Assembly (NCBI RefSeq): GCF_013256625.1
Contig: NZ_CP053908.1
Coordinates: forward strand, 186,001-250,000
Direction: 5' to 3'
Length of the DNA: 64,000 nt
Source: Hymenobacter sp. BRD128
GTDB lineage: Bacteria > Bacteroidota > Bacteroidia > Cytophagales > Hymenobacteraceae
Made by a program: the position numbers and the translations under genes. The notes below the pieces were generated by a model. That model saw only the letters and a list, made by a program, of their open reading frames with translations, had not been told where the DNA came from and made no database searches. This document shows, piece after piece, positions 46,601 to 56,868 of the stretch. The stretch's first letter is position 1, and every line of letters starts with the position of its first letter.

Positions 46601-47903
46601 CAAGCTCGAAATCATCCTCACTAATCTATTAACCAATGCCTTTAAATACACGCCCGAAGGCGGCCAAATTACCCTAGCGGCCACGGTAGTGGGTAGCCCC
46701 GGCAGCGAGGCCGTATTCCAAAACGACCAGCTAGCGGGCAATTTCTTAGAAATAAGCGTGGTCGATACCGGCGTCGGTATTCAGGCCAATGAGCTGGCGC
46801 ACATCTTCGACCCCTACTATCAGGCCTCGCACACCGACACGCTGCGCATGACGGGTACCGGCATCGGGCTTTCGCTAGTGCGGCAATTCGCTGCGCGCCA
46901 TCGCGGTATTATTCAGGTGGAGAGCGTAGTAGGAACGGGCACTACGTTCCGGCTGCGGCTGCCCTTCGGCCATGCGCACTTGCAGCCCGGCGACCTGCTG
47001 CCCGAAACTGACCAGCCCGCCCTGGCTGAAGCCGCGCCCGACCTCGACCCCACTGCGCTAGCCCTTACCAACGAGCCACTGACCCTGGCTAGCCTGCCCC
47101 GTCTGCTGGTGGTGGAGGACAACGACGAGGTGAGCCAGTACTTGCAGCAATTATTCGCCGCCGACTTCGAGGTGACCGCCGCCGCCGATGGCCTCGAAGG
47201 CTGGGAAAAAACCCTGGCCCAACTGCCCGACCTCATTATCTCCGACGTGATGATGCCGCGCAGCGACGGCCTGGAGCTGTGCCGCAAGCTCAAGCAGCAC
47301 CCCAAAACGGCCCACATCCCGGTGCTGCTGCTCACGGCCCGCACCGCCGCCCTGCACGAGGTAGAGGGCCTCGGCCTCGGCGCCGACGACTACGTGAGCA
47401 AGCCGTTCAACCCCCAGGTGCTGCAAGCCAAAGCCGCCGCCCTGCTGCGCAATCGCAGTAAGCTGCGCGAATACTACCAGCGCCAGCTGCTGCTCGAACC
47501 CACTGAAATCGTTATCGCCGATGCCGACCGTACCTTCCTGGAGCAGGCCATGCGCGCCGTAGAGCAGCACCTCGACGACCCGGCCTTCGGCGTGCAGGTG
47601 CTAGCCAGCGACTTGTGCATGAGCCAGTCGGTGCTCTACCGCCGCATCAAGCAGATTACCGGCCAAACTACCGTCGAGTTTATTCGCGATGTGCGCATGA
47701 AGCGGGCTGCCCAGCTGCTCACCCACAGCCAGCTGCGCATCACCGAAATCGCCTTTCAGGTCGGCGTGGAAAATGTAAAATACTTCCGCAAGACGTTCCA
47801 GAAAATTTACGGCATGGCCCCGTCCGAATATGCCAAGCAGCACCGGCCCGACCGCGGCGCCGCCCTGGCAATCGACGCCGATGCGCTGGAAATGGATTCG
47901 TAA
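43611..47903 (+). CDS. Hybrid two-component system regulator (HTCS) of the sugar locus
   Basis: About 1430 residues from GTG 43611, chosen because it gives a signal sequence (WPWVVLVWAALLAPAAWAQ). I count 14 propeller blades with 'LWxGT' type motifs (GFIWIGTNRGLNRYDG to TLYFGGVNGITYF), i.e. two seven-bladed propellers, then a Y_Y_Y domain, a membrane helix near residue 836, histidine kinase with His892 in NVSHELRTPL, ATPase domain (GTGIGLSLVRQF), receiver with Asp1212 in ISDVMMPRSDG, and an AraC-type HTH at the C-terminus (VGVENVKYFRKTF). It senses an oligosaccharide in the periplasm and activates the adjacent genes. Confidence 0.95.
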   Translation: MQRLTGFGGAWPWVVLVWAALLAPAAWAQDAAPGEFRFEHISVDEGLSHSDAMAVAQDHAGFIWIGTNRGLNRYDGYALKQYLLPVNPRNGLSSNRITALLLAPDQRLWVGAEGSGLSFYDAAHDAFARLDGQALPAAYRATADQLAKSDVTALSADGQHRLWVGTARDGLFVLRFDASGQLLALHQLPATVPGRPSLARISGLAYDAEGNLWVGALEAGLLVLRANEPGWPVLPTVLAGNRVSALHLDRRGDLWVGAERTLFWVSAASRRTRQALVPYALPHRYSRIQALRLDSFGRLWAGTLQGLYVWEAGAVTAAAPPLQPTPTRFLPRDGQPHSINSERVHQLFEDGHQVMWLGASSGGLNKVDLRQRAFGRLRHQLTGQAALNNANNYVNAIYKEEATHTLWFGTRNGVSAYDLTRHNYRTYFSQPADTVRGIDAATIFHAADGTLWFGTRDHGLLALRRPGGQEKFTTYRQLPGGFDLSSTSLEHLAQDGQGTLWIATFSKGLLRFSADGQRLLGHYDRATAHLPTDQFTYLLYDAPRNVLWASTRDAGLLKLRPTADSLQLLAQFKYAPGLPNSLRVNYVWPLLLGEQGALWIGTIGGGLHQLTTDAQGHDAVRSFSQALPETDVESLLPDDAGNIWVGGTGLYRFTPATRRYLRYDVADGLQSNSFKIGSAARGADGTLYFGGVNGITYFQPAAIQVNPYPPVVQLTGLRIANQPVAVGRPFNGRLVLTGPLSQPQTVTIRPSENDFSVDFVALNYTNPQKDRYAYRLLGYNDEWIYPGPGQRTASFTNLPPGRYTLQVKADNGEGVWAKAPATMNFEVLAPWYKTWWAYLLYAAALVGAGALYRHFEMAQQELKNKLVLEQFQTEKEKELTNLKLGFFTNVSHELRTPLTLILGPMEEIIGAHGPVSGLRDKVLLMHKQTRKLLDLVNQLLDFRKVETGHVPLRASAGNAVQFLTELFEVFRQKAAERRLTYTLDVPAEPVPLYFDRSKLEIILTNLLTNAFKYTPEGGQITLAATVVGSPGSEAVFQNDQLAGNFLEISVVDTGVGIQANELAHIFDPYYQASHTDTLRMTGTGIGLSLVRQFAARHRGIIQVESVVGTGTTFRLRLPFGHAHLQPGDLLPETDQPALAEAAPDLDPTALALTNEPLTLASLPRLLVVEDNDEVSQYLQQLFAADFEVTAAADGLEGWEKTLAQLPDLIISDVMMPRSDGLELCRKLKQHPKTAHIPVLLLTARTAALHEVEGLGLGADDYVSKPFNPQVLQAKAAALLRNRSKLREYYQRQLLLEPTEIVIADADRTFLEQAMRAVEQHLDDPAFGVQVLASDLCMSQSVLYRRIKQITGQTTVEFIRDVRMKRAAQLLTHSQLRITEIAFQVGVENVKYFRKTFQKIYGMAPSEYAKQHRPDRGAALAIDADALEMDS

Positions 47904-47923
47904 GCAGTCCAGAATATAACGTC

Positions 47924-48007
47924 CGTCATGCTGAGCCTGCCGAAGCATCTTGCCTAGGGTGGCTAGTCACTAATACGAGCAGGATACTTCGGCAAGATCA
48001 GTATGGT
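47924..48007. repeat. REP-like palindromic repeat
   Basis: CGTCCGTCATGCTGAGCCTG ... ATACTTCGGCAAGATCAGTATGG around a GGCTAGTCACTAATACG core: the same layout as the other family members, with decayed arms. It follows the regulator stop. Confidence 0.7.
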
Positions 48008-48040
48008 AAGTACTTGATTATGAAGTAGATTTGAATGAAA

Positions 48041-48085
48041 TTGGGCCAGGAATTCACGCAGCTTATACGTGAATTCCTGGCCCAA
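48041..48085. terminator. Perfect 18-bp hairpin between convergent genes
   Basis: TTGGGCCAGGAATTCACG (48041-48058) pairs base for base with 48068-48085, loop CAGCTTATA. It has no T tract, so it may act as a terminator, RNA-stability element or repeat remnant between the regulator and the thiolase gene. Confidence 0.6.
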
Positions 48086-48113
48086 ACTGGCTAGCTAGCC
48101 CACGACGATAGGC

Positions 48114-49298
48114 TTATTTCAGCAACTCATAAATCCCCGCCACGCCCTGGCCGCCGCCCACGCAGGCCGTCACTAGGCCGTATTTCTGGCCCCGGTCGCG
48201 CAATTCATCAAAGAGTTGAATGGAGAGCTTGGCGCCCGAGCAGCCCAGCGGGTGGCCTAGCGCGATGGCGCCGCCGTTCACGTTCAGCTTCTCGGTATTG
48301 ATACCCAGCTCGCGCACCACGGCCAGCGACTGCGAGGCGAAGGCTTCATTCAACTCAATCAGGTCGAGGTCGTCGAGCTTCATGCCGGCCTGGCGCAAGG
48401 CCTTGGGCACGGCGGCAATCGGCCCCATGCCCATAATGCGCGGGTCCACGCCCTCGGTGGCGTAGGTGACCATGCGGGCAATGGGCTCCAGGTTCAGCTC
48501 CTTTACCATGCGCTCGCTCATCACGAGCACGAAGGCCGCGCCATCGGAGGTTTGCGAAGAATTACCGGCCGTTACGCTGCCGGTAGCCGAAAATACGGGG
48601 CGCAGCTTGGCCAAGGCTTCGATAGAGGTGTCGGCGCGCGGCCCCTCGTCGGTATCTACTACGTAAGAGCGGTTTTTCTTCTTGCCGGTGGCCTGGTCGA
48701 GGTAGGTTTCCTCTACCGTAATCGGCACGATGCTTTTCTTAAACTTGCCCTCGGCGATGGCTTTGATAGCCTTCTGGTGCGAATTGTAGGAAAACTCGTC
48801 CTGGTCCTGGCGGCTGATTTTGTAGTCGTTGGCGACGGCTTCGGCCGTGAGGCCCATGCCCATGTAGTAGTCGGGGTGCTCGGTAGCGAGCTTGTAGTTG
48901 GGCACGGTTTTCCAGCCCACGGTGGGCACCATACTCATGCTTTCGGTGCCGCCCGCGATGATGCACTCGGCCATGCCGGCCGTTATTTTGCCCACCGCCA
49001 TCGCGATGGTTTCCACGCCCGAGCCGCAGTAGCGGTTCACGATGAGGCCGGGTACGTTGATGGGTAGGGCTAGCAGCGAAATGAGGCGGCCCATTTGCAG
49101 GCCCTGCTCGGCTTCGGGCACGGCGTTGCCCACGATGACGTCATCGACGCGGCTAGGGTCGAGGGCGGGCACCGACTTCACGAGGTGCTTGATAACCTCG
49201 GCGGCTAGGTCGTCGGGGCGGGTGAAGCGGAAGACGCCCCGGGGCGCTTTGCCAACGGCCGTGCGGTAGCCGGCCACGATATATGCGGTATTAGCCAT
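48114..49298 (-). CDS. Acetyl-CoA acyltransferase (beta-oxidation thiolase)
   Basis: 394 residues. Catalytic residues are clear: nucleophile Cys91 in [10 protein letters not shown], the [10 protein letters not shown] loop, His in [12 protein letters not shown], and the second Cys/His in [13 protein letters not shown]. It cleaves 3-ketoacyl-CoA to acetyl-CoA and a shortened acyl-CoA, the last step of beta-oxidation; the sequence fits FadA/FadI-like enzymes more than PhaA. It lies 78 bp downstream of the multifunctional hydratase/dehydrogenase, on the same strand, as its usual partner. Confidence 0.93.
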   Translation of the reverse strand: MANTAYIVAGYRTAVGKAPRGVFRFTRPDDLAAEVIKHLVKSVPALDPSRVDDVIVGNAVPEAEQGLQMGRLISLLALPINVPGLIVNRYCGSGVETIAMAVGKITAGMAECIIAGGTESMSMVPTVGWKTVPNYKLATEHPDYYMGMGLTAEAVANDYKISRQDQDEFSYNSHQKAIKAIAEGKFKKSIVPITVEETYLDQATGKKKNRSYVVDTDEGPRADTSIEALAKLRPVFSATGSVTAGNSSQTSDGAAFVLVMSERMVKELNLEPIARMVTYATEGVDPRIMGMGPIAAVPKALRQAGMKLDDLDLIELNEAFASQSLAVVRELGINTEKLNVNGGAIALGHPLGCSGAKLSIQLFDELRDRGQKYGLVTACVGGGQGVAGIYELLK

Positions 49299-49376
49299 GA
49301 TACTAAGGGTGGGATTTTTCGCACGGAGTTTTCTCAGTGAAACTCCTGGTGTCTCCTTTAACTCCGTGCTAAATAA

Positions 49377-51782
<2,406 letters not shown>

Positions 51783-51787
51783 ATAAA

Positions 51788-51869
51788 GTAGCGCGGGCGT
51801 TGTAGCCCGCGTTGGGTGGGATATTCTATTTTCAGGCGAACGCAACGCGGACTACAACGTCCGCGCTAC
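51788..51869. repeat. Double-hairpin inverted repeat
   Basis: 26-bp arms at 51788-51813 and 51844-51869 pair with two mismatches, and each arm is itself a small hairpin (GCGGGC GTTGTA GCCCGC). It fills the gap between the MarR stop and the start of the dehydrogenase gene. A different family from the CATGCTGAG elements. Confidence 0.8.
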
Positions 51870-51870
51870 A

Positions 51871-52347
51871 TTAGGCCGACGCCTCTTTGCGCAGCGGCTT
51901 CAGCTCAAAATCGTCGAAAAGCGTTTTGCCCTCAATCATGCTCGTAATCTGGCTAGCCACTTTAAAGAAGCTGTCGAGCTGATTTTGCGGAATTTTCTCG
52001 CGCACCTTCAGGTTGAAGTGCCGCACCGTCTGGCGCGAAATCTCCTTTTTCTCCAGCCCTAGCTCGGTCAGGAAGATGCGCACCGAGCGCTTATCCTGCG
52101 TATCGGCTTGCTTGTAAATCAGCCCTTTCTCCTCCATGCTGCGCAAAATGCGCGTGAGCGAGCGGGTTTCGAGGCCCAGCAGCGGCGCAATTTTGGTGGC
52201 CGGGGTGCCCAGCTCCTGGTCGATATTGAGCAGCACGAAGCCGATGCTCGTGGTGATGTCGTAGCGGGCTGCCTGCGTGTTATACATGCGCGAAATGGCG
52301 TGCCAGGCTACCTTAATGTTGTAATCGACGGTTTCTTCGGGTTTCAT
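51871..52347 (-). CDS. MarR-family transcriptional regulator
   Basis: 158 residues, the family's usual size. The winged helix covers residues ~35-110: GFVLLNIDQELGTPATKIAPLLG, recognition helix region LETRSLTRILRSMEEKGLIYKQ, wing DTQDKRSVRIFLTELG. Helices at both ends form the dimer interface. It sits inside the beta-oxidation cluster between the acyl-CoA ligase and the hydroxyacyl-CoA dehydrogenase, so it most probably represses these genes and is released by an acyl-CoA or fatty acid; this is inferred from context. A near-consensus TATGTTTA box lies about 20 bp before its ATG. Confidence 0.88.
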   Translation of the reverse strand: MKPEETVDYNIKVAWHAISRMYNTQAARYDITTSIGFVLLNIDQELGTPATKIAPLLGLETRSLTRILRSMEEKGLIYKQADTQDKRSVRIFLTELGLEKKEISRQTVRHFNLKVREKIPQNQLDSFFKVASQITSMIEGKTLFDDFELKPLRKEASA

Positions 52348-52427
52348 ATCGCGGTGAAAGTGCGGTAAACATACGAAGAAATTTGTTAGGCTTGCATACT
52401 AGTTCAAGCCATTTATAAAAAGAACGA

Positions 52428-52527
52428 ACGTCCTGCTGAGCTTGTCGAAGCACCTCGCCCGCGCCGCTAGGGTCACTTTCCTAATGGCGCGGGCGAGATG
52501 CTTCGACAAGCTCAGCAGGACGTTCTT
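52428..52527. repeat. REP-like palindromic repeat, best-preserved copy
   Basis: Arms of ~38 bp: CGTCCTGCTGAGCTTGTCGA plus AGCACCTCGCCCGCGCC, paired with GGCGCGGGCGAGATGCTTCG and ACAAGCTCAGCAGGACG, around the core GCTAGGGTCACTTTCCTAAT. Lies between the acyl-CoA ligase and MarR genes. Confidence 0.9.
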
Positions 52528-52541
52528 TTGGCGCAGGCGGT

Positions 52542-54305
52542 TTATTTATACAGCCCCTCGATAGCCGGCTTATTATTCTCCGTGATGACTTTGCGCTTCA
52601 CCTTCATGGTGGGCGTCATTTCGCCGGTTTCCACGGTCCACTGCTCGGGCAGCAGCACCGTCTTCTTTACCTGCTCCCACTGCGCGAAACCCTGGTTATA
52701 CTTCGCCACCAGGTCGTGGTAGAGCTTCACCACCTGCTCGTCCTTCACCAGGTCAGCGTTCGATTTGGCAGCTACACCATGCTGGCTAGCCCACTTCTTG
52801 AGCTCATCAAAGGCCGGCACGATGAGCGCGCCCGGAAACTTCTGGTCGGCGCCCACCACCATCATCTGCTCGATGAGCGGGTCTTCTTTCATCTTATTTT
52901 CAATAACTTGCGGGGCAATATATTTGCCGCCGCTCGTCTTGAACATCTCCTTCTTGCGGTCGGTAATCTTCAAAAAGCGGCCATTCACAAACTCGCCAAT
53001 GTCGCCGGTGTGAAACCAGCCGTCCTTATCAATAGCCTCGGCCGTGAGCTCGGGCTTGTTGTAGTAGCCCTTCATCACGGAAGCCGATTTGGTCAGAATC
53101 TCGCCATCGGGCGCAATTTTAACTTCCATGTTGTCGATGAGCGGGCCCACCGCGCCAATCATATTATTCTCGCGCTCGTAGCCGTTTACCGCAATTACGG
53201 GCGAGGTCTCGGTAAGCCCGTAGCCCTCCATCACCCGGATGCCGGCGGCCCAGAACACGCGGGCTAGCCGGGGCTGCAGGGCGCCGCCGCCGCTCACGAT
53301 GCAGCGCAGGTTGCCGCCCAACGCCTCACGCCACTTGTTGAAGATGAGCTTGTTGGCCAGGGCCAGCTCGGTATTGTACACAAAGCCCTGGTCCTTCTGG
53401 GTATCGTATTGCAAGCCCAGGTCCAGGGCCCAAAAAAAGAGCTTGTGCTTAATGCCGGTTTGCTCATGGCCCCTGGCCACGATGCGGTCGTATACTTTTT
53501 CCAGCAGGCGCGGCACGGTGGTGAAGATGCTCGGGTGCACTTCGCGCAGGTTGTCGGCGATGGTTTCCATGCTCTCGGCGTAGTAGATGCTCACGCCGTG
53601 AATCATGTACAGATACGTCACCATGCGCTCAAATATGTGGCACAACGGCAAAAAGCTCAAGGCCTTATCATCTTTGCCCACGGGTACGTAGCGCGCCGAG
53701 CCGCGGCAGTTGCTCAGAATATTGTCGTGGCTGAGCATCACGCCCTTAGGCGCACCGGTGGTGCCGCTGGTATAAATGAGCGTGAGCAGGTCGTCGGGCT
53801 GCACGGCGGCTTTGAGCGGCTCCAGGTCGGCGGGGTTGCCCTGGCGGCCCAGCTCCAGCAACTCGCCGAAGTGGCGGGCGCCCGCTACTTTATCAAACGT
53901 AAAAACGTTCTCGGCTGGAATATTGAGCCCCGCCGTCGCTTCCTTCACCTTGTCAAACAAGTGCTTGTCGGCCACGAACACGGCCCGCACCCCGGCATCA
54001 GTGAAAATGTATTTATAATCTTCAACCGTAATGCTCGGGTACATGGGCACGCTGGTGCCGCCAATCTGGGCAATGCCGAAGTCTGCCAGCAGCCACTCGG
54101 GCCGGTTCATGCTGATAATGGCGACCTTATCATTTCTTTGCAGCCCCAGCTTGAGCAAACCCAGGCTCACCTGGTTGGCCTGGTCCTGCACCTGCTGGCT
54201 GCTGAGCGGCTCGTAACGGCCGTTGATTTTGGCCGCTAGGGAGTCGGGTTTGGGAAACTTCTCGAGTTGATTAGTGAGAATATCGAAGGAGCGGCGGACG
54301 TCCAT
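52542..54305 (-). CDS. Long-chain acyl-CoA synthetase (AMP-forming)
   Basis: 587 residues from ATG 54305 (MDVRRSFDILTNQLEKFPKP); open frame further upstream has no family sequence. AMP-binding motifs are complete: LIYTSGTTGAPKGVMLSHDN, 'VMEGYGLTETSPVI', GWFHTGDIGEF and the C-terminal catalytic-lysine region KMFKTSGGKYIAPQVIE. It activates fatty acids with ATP and CoA at the membrane before beta-oxidation. First gene of the leftward beta-oxidation cluster; a REP element separates it from MarR. Confidence 0.92.
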   Translation of the reverse strand: MDVRRSFDILTNQLEKFPKPDSLAAKINGRYEPLSSQQVQDQANQVSLGLLKLGLQRNDKVAIISMNRPEWLLADFGIAQIGGTSVPMYPSITVEDYKYIFTDAGVRAVFVADKHLFDKVKEATAGLNIPAENVFTFDKVAGARHFGELLELGRQGNPADLEPLKAAVQPDDLLTLIYTSGTTGAPKGVMLSHDNILSNCRGSARYVPVGKDDKALSFLPLCHIFERMVTYLYMIHGVSIYYAESMETIADNLREVHPSIFTTVPRLLEKVYDRIVARGHEQTGIKHKLFFWALDLGLQYDTQKDQGFVYNTELALANKLIFNKWREALGGNLRCIVSGGGALQPRLARVFWAAGIRVMEGYGLTETSPVIAVNGYERENNMIGAVGPLIDNMEVKIAPDGEILTKSASVMKGYYNKPELTAEAIDKDGWFHTGDIGEFVNGRFLKITDRKKEMFKTSGGKYIAPQVIENKMKEDPLIEQMMVVGADQKFPGALIVPAFDELKKWASQHGVAAKSNADLVKDEQVVKLYHDLVAKYNQGFAQWEQVKKTVLLPEQWTVETGEMTPTMKVKRKVITENNKPAIEGLYK

Positions 54306-54427
54306 AAGGCGAGGCGAGGTGCGGTCGGCGTGGGAATAAGGCACTAAAGAAACAGGATTTTCGGCGAAATCCTTTCGCACAGCGCAATGTGCGCGACCGG
54401 CAAACCCAATCTGGGCCGGGCCGGACG

Positions 54428-54435
54428 TAAATTTG
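54428..54435 (+). promoter_or_regulatory. -7 box TAAATTTG for the arginase-family gene
   Basis: Perfect TAnnTTTG 24 bp before the ATG at 54460, in the gap divergent from the acyl-CoA ligase. Confidence 0.6.
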
Positions 54436-54459
54436 GCGGCGCCCCGCCGCGCTACTTGA

Positions 54460-55646
54460 ATGAACCTGGCCTTATTTTTTGACCCGCTGCCCGACGAGCT
54501 GACGGCCCCCACCGCCGCGCCGACTACCGTGGCGGCCTACGTGGCGCGCTTTGCCGAAGACTTTCCGGACTGGCGCACGGCCGACCTCGCGCTCATTGGC
54601 CTCGATGAGTGGCGCGGCACCGCGGCCGGCGCCCCCCGGCCGGGCAGCATGGGGCTAATCGGGTGCGCGAGCGCTTCTATCAGCTGCAGCGCGGCAACGG
54701 CCCGCTGCGCCTGGTAGACCTGGGCAACCTGCGCCCCGGCCTCAGCCTGGAGGATACCTACCAGCGCCTGCGCGAAATAGTGGCGGCCCTGCTGGACGCC
54801 AAGACGATACCGCTGCTGCTGGGCGGCGGCCACGACCTCGACTACGGTCAGTTTTTGGCCTACGAGCCCCAACATGAGGAAGCGGTACCGGCCATCAACT
54901 TCGCCGTCATCGACTCGCGGCCCGACATGGCCATGCCCGGCTACTTTGCTGCGCCCGAAGACAGCCACCTGCGCCGCCTGCTAATGCACACGCCCAATTT
55001 TGTGTTCAGCTGCGCGCACCTGGCCCACCAGCAGTACCTCACGCCGCCCGACGTGCTGGCCGCCTTCGAGAAGCTGCACTTCGAAACCATGAGCATGGGC
55101 GAGCTGCGCGCCGACCGCCGCCTAGCCGAGCCGGTGCTGCGCCAAGCCAATTTCCTGAGCGTCGATATTGCCGCCATTCGCTGGCAGGACGCGCCCGGCT
55201 ATTACCCGGCTAGCCCCTTCGGCCTCAGCAACGAAGATGCGGCGCAACTGTGCTGGTACGCCGGCCATAATGACCAACTTACGTCGGTTGGGCTCTATGG
55301 CTACCGGCCCGACCACGACCCGCACGGGCTGGCCGCTGCTACATTGGCTACCATGCTTTGGTATTTTATCGAGGGCTACTACCACCGCCGGCCCGAAACG
55401 GAATTTGGTACCTACCGCTTTCTCACCTATACGCTAGTGCTGCCTGGTAAAGGCGGCAGCGCGCCCAGCGAGCTGGTGTTTTACAAGTCGCGCCGCGCCG
55501 ATACGGATAAGTGGTGGATGGAAGTCGAAAGCCTGGCCGACCAATCCATCAAGCGCATTGTGCCCTGCACCCACCAAGACTACCTGCACGCCGCCCAGGG
55601 CGACCTGCCCCAGCGCTGGATTCGGACGCAGGCGCTTTTAGGCTGA
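54460..55646 (+). CDS. Formimidoylglutamase-like arginase-family protein, one-base frameshift in this sequence
   Basis: About 395 residues over two frames. The first (54460 to ~54654) reads MNLALFFDPLPDELTAPTAA to DLALIGLDEWRGTAAG; the second continues ANRVRERFYQLQRGNGPLRL to 55646. Adding one G to the GGGG at 54651-54654 joins them. It has the ureohydrolase landmarks GGGHDLDYG and VIDSRPDM and SVDIAAIRWQDAPG. The His in GGGHD is kept, but the usual DAHxD reads DSRPD and SxDxD reads SVDIA, so some manganese ligands are replaced. Annotated homologues are called formimidoylglutamase, a histidine-degradation enzyme; given the changed ligands activity is doubtful. No other hut gene is near. Confidence 0.8.
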
Positions 55647-55649
55647 GCC

Positions 55650-55895
55650 ATGACGGAGGAGCTGAAAACTTACACCCGCAGCCAGCTAGCCCTGCGCAAC
55701 GGCCAGGACCGCGACGAAATCTGGGTGGCCTACCAAGGCAATATTTACGACGTGACGCGCTCGCGCCTCTGGCAGCGCGGCAACCACTACGAGCACTGGG
55801 CCGGCCAGGACCTTACCCGCGAGCTCGATGAAGATGCCCCGCACCTGGCCACCGTATTCGATAAATTTCAGATAATCGGCACGTTGAAAAGCTAG
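55650..55895 (+). CDS. Small cytochrome b5-like heme-binding protein
   Basis: 81 residues, soluble. It resembles the compact bacterial cytochrome b5 domain: KTYTRSQLALRNGQDRDEIW, VAYQGNIYDVTRSRLWQRG, then NHYEHWAGQDLTRELDEDAPH. The two histidines in HYEHWAG and DAPH are candidates for the axial heme ligands, matching the HPGG and second His positions of classical cytochrome b5. It starts 3 bp after the arginase-like stop and is therefore translated from the same mRNA. The electron partner is unknown. Confidence 0.8.
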   Translation: MTEELKTYTRSQLALRNGQDRDEIWVAYQGNIYDVTRSRLWQRGNHYEHWAGQDLTRELDEDAPHLATVFDKFQIIGTLKS

Positions 55896-55926
55896 CCGCT
55901 TCCAAATTTTACTTATTCAGCACGCA

Positions 55927-56736
55927 GTGACTACCGAAACGCCTTCCACTTTCCACGACCTCGAAACTCTCCCCACGGCCGCCCTGCTGGCCGGCCTGAA
56001 CCAGCTCGACCAAACCGTGCCGCTAGCCGTGCAAAAAGCCCTGCCGCAGGTCGAGGCGCTGGTTGAGGCCATCGTGGCGCGGCTTGGGGCCGGTGGGCGC
56101 TTGTTCTACATCGGGGCCGGCACCAGCGGGCGGCTAGGCGTGGTCGATGCCTCAGAGTGCCCGCCCACGTTTGGCGTGCCGGCGGGGCTGGTGGTGGGCA
56201 TCATGGCCGGGGGCGATGGCGCCATTCGCCAAGCCGTGGAAGGTGCCGAAGATAACGCTACCCAGGCCTGGCTTGATTTACAGCAATTTAACGCCAATTC
56301 AACGGACGTGCTCGTGGGCATTGCCGCCTCGGGCCGCACGCCTTACGTGGTGGGTGGCCTGCAAGCGGCGCGGGCAGCAGGGCTAGCCACCGGCTGCGTG
56401 GTGTGCAACGCCGGCTCGGCCGTGGCGGCGGCCTGCGAGTTTCCGGTCGAGGTGGTTACCGGTCCCGAATTTATCACGGGCAGCACGCGCCTCAAGGCCG
56501 GTACAGCTCAAAAGCTGGTGCTCAATATGCTGACCACGGCCACTTTCATCCGGCTAGGCCGGGTAAAGGGTAACAAGATGGTCGATATGCAGCTTAGCAA
56601 CGATAAGCTGGTGGAGCGCGGCCAGCGCATGCTCATGGACGAGCTGAGTATTGCTCAGCCTGAGGCTGCCGAGCTGCTGCGCCAGCACGGTTCGGTGCGG
56701 GCCGCGCTAGCCGCTCGCTCATCGGAGAAGCAGTAG
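55927..56736 (+). CDS. murQ: N-acetylmuramic acid 6-phosphate etherase MurQ
   Basis: 269 residues with a GTG start at 55927, 31 bp after the cytochrome gene. SIS fold with the sugar-phosphate loop GAGTSGRLGVVDASECPPTFG, the second loop GIAASGRTPYVVGGL, GPEFITGSTRLKAGTAQKLVLN and VKGNKMVDMQLSNDKL are all MurQ signatures. It splits the lactyl ether of MurNAc-6-phosphate to give GlcNAc-6-phosphate and lactate in cell-wall recycling. It is shorter than the ~300 residues of E. coli MurQ, mainly at the C-terminus. No MurNAc kinase or transporter is next to it. Confidence 0.95.
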   Translation: MTTETPSTFHDLETLPTAALLAGLNQLDQTVPLAVQKALPQVEALVEAIVARLGAGGRLFYIGAGTSGRLGVVDASECPPTFGVPAGLVVGIMAGGDGAIRQAVEGAEDNATQAWLDLQQFNANSTDVLVGIAASGRTPYVVGGLQAARAAGLATGCVVCNAGSAVAAACEFPVEVVTGPEFITGSTRLKAGTAQKLVLNMLTTATFIRLGRVKGNKMVDMQLSNDKLVERGQRMLMDELSIAQPEAAELLRQHGSVRAALAARSSEKQ

Positions 56737-56791
56737 TCACTCAGCCACTCAGGCGCAGAATTTACGGCTGACAATCAGACGCTAGCCTGCT

Positions 56792-56835
56792 AAAAGCGCC
56801 GCCCGCCCGAACGATTCGGGCGAGGCGGCGTTTTT
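56792..56835 (+). terminator. Terminator after murQ
   Basis: AAAGCGCCGCC CGCCCGAA ... TTCGGGCG AGGCGGCG TTTTT: a long GC stem with a five-T tail. Confidence 0.85.
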
Positions 56836-56868
56836 GCTAGCGGGCTGGCCCCAGCCAGCTCTGCCGCC

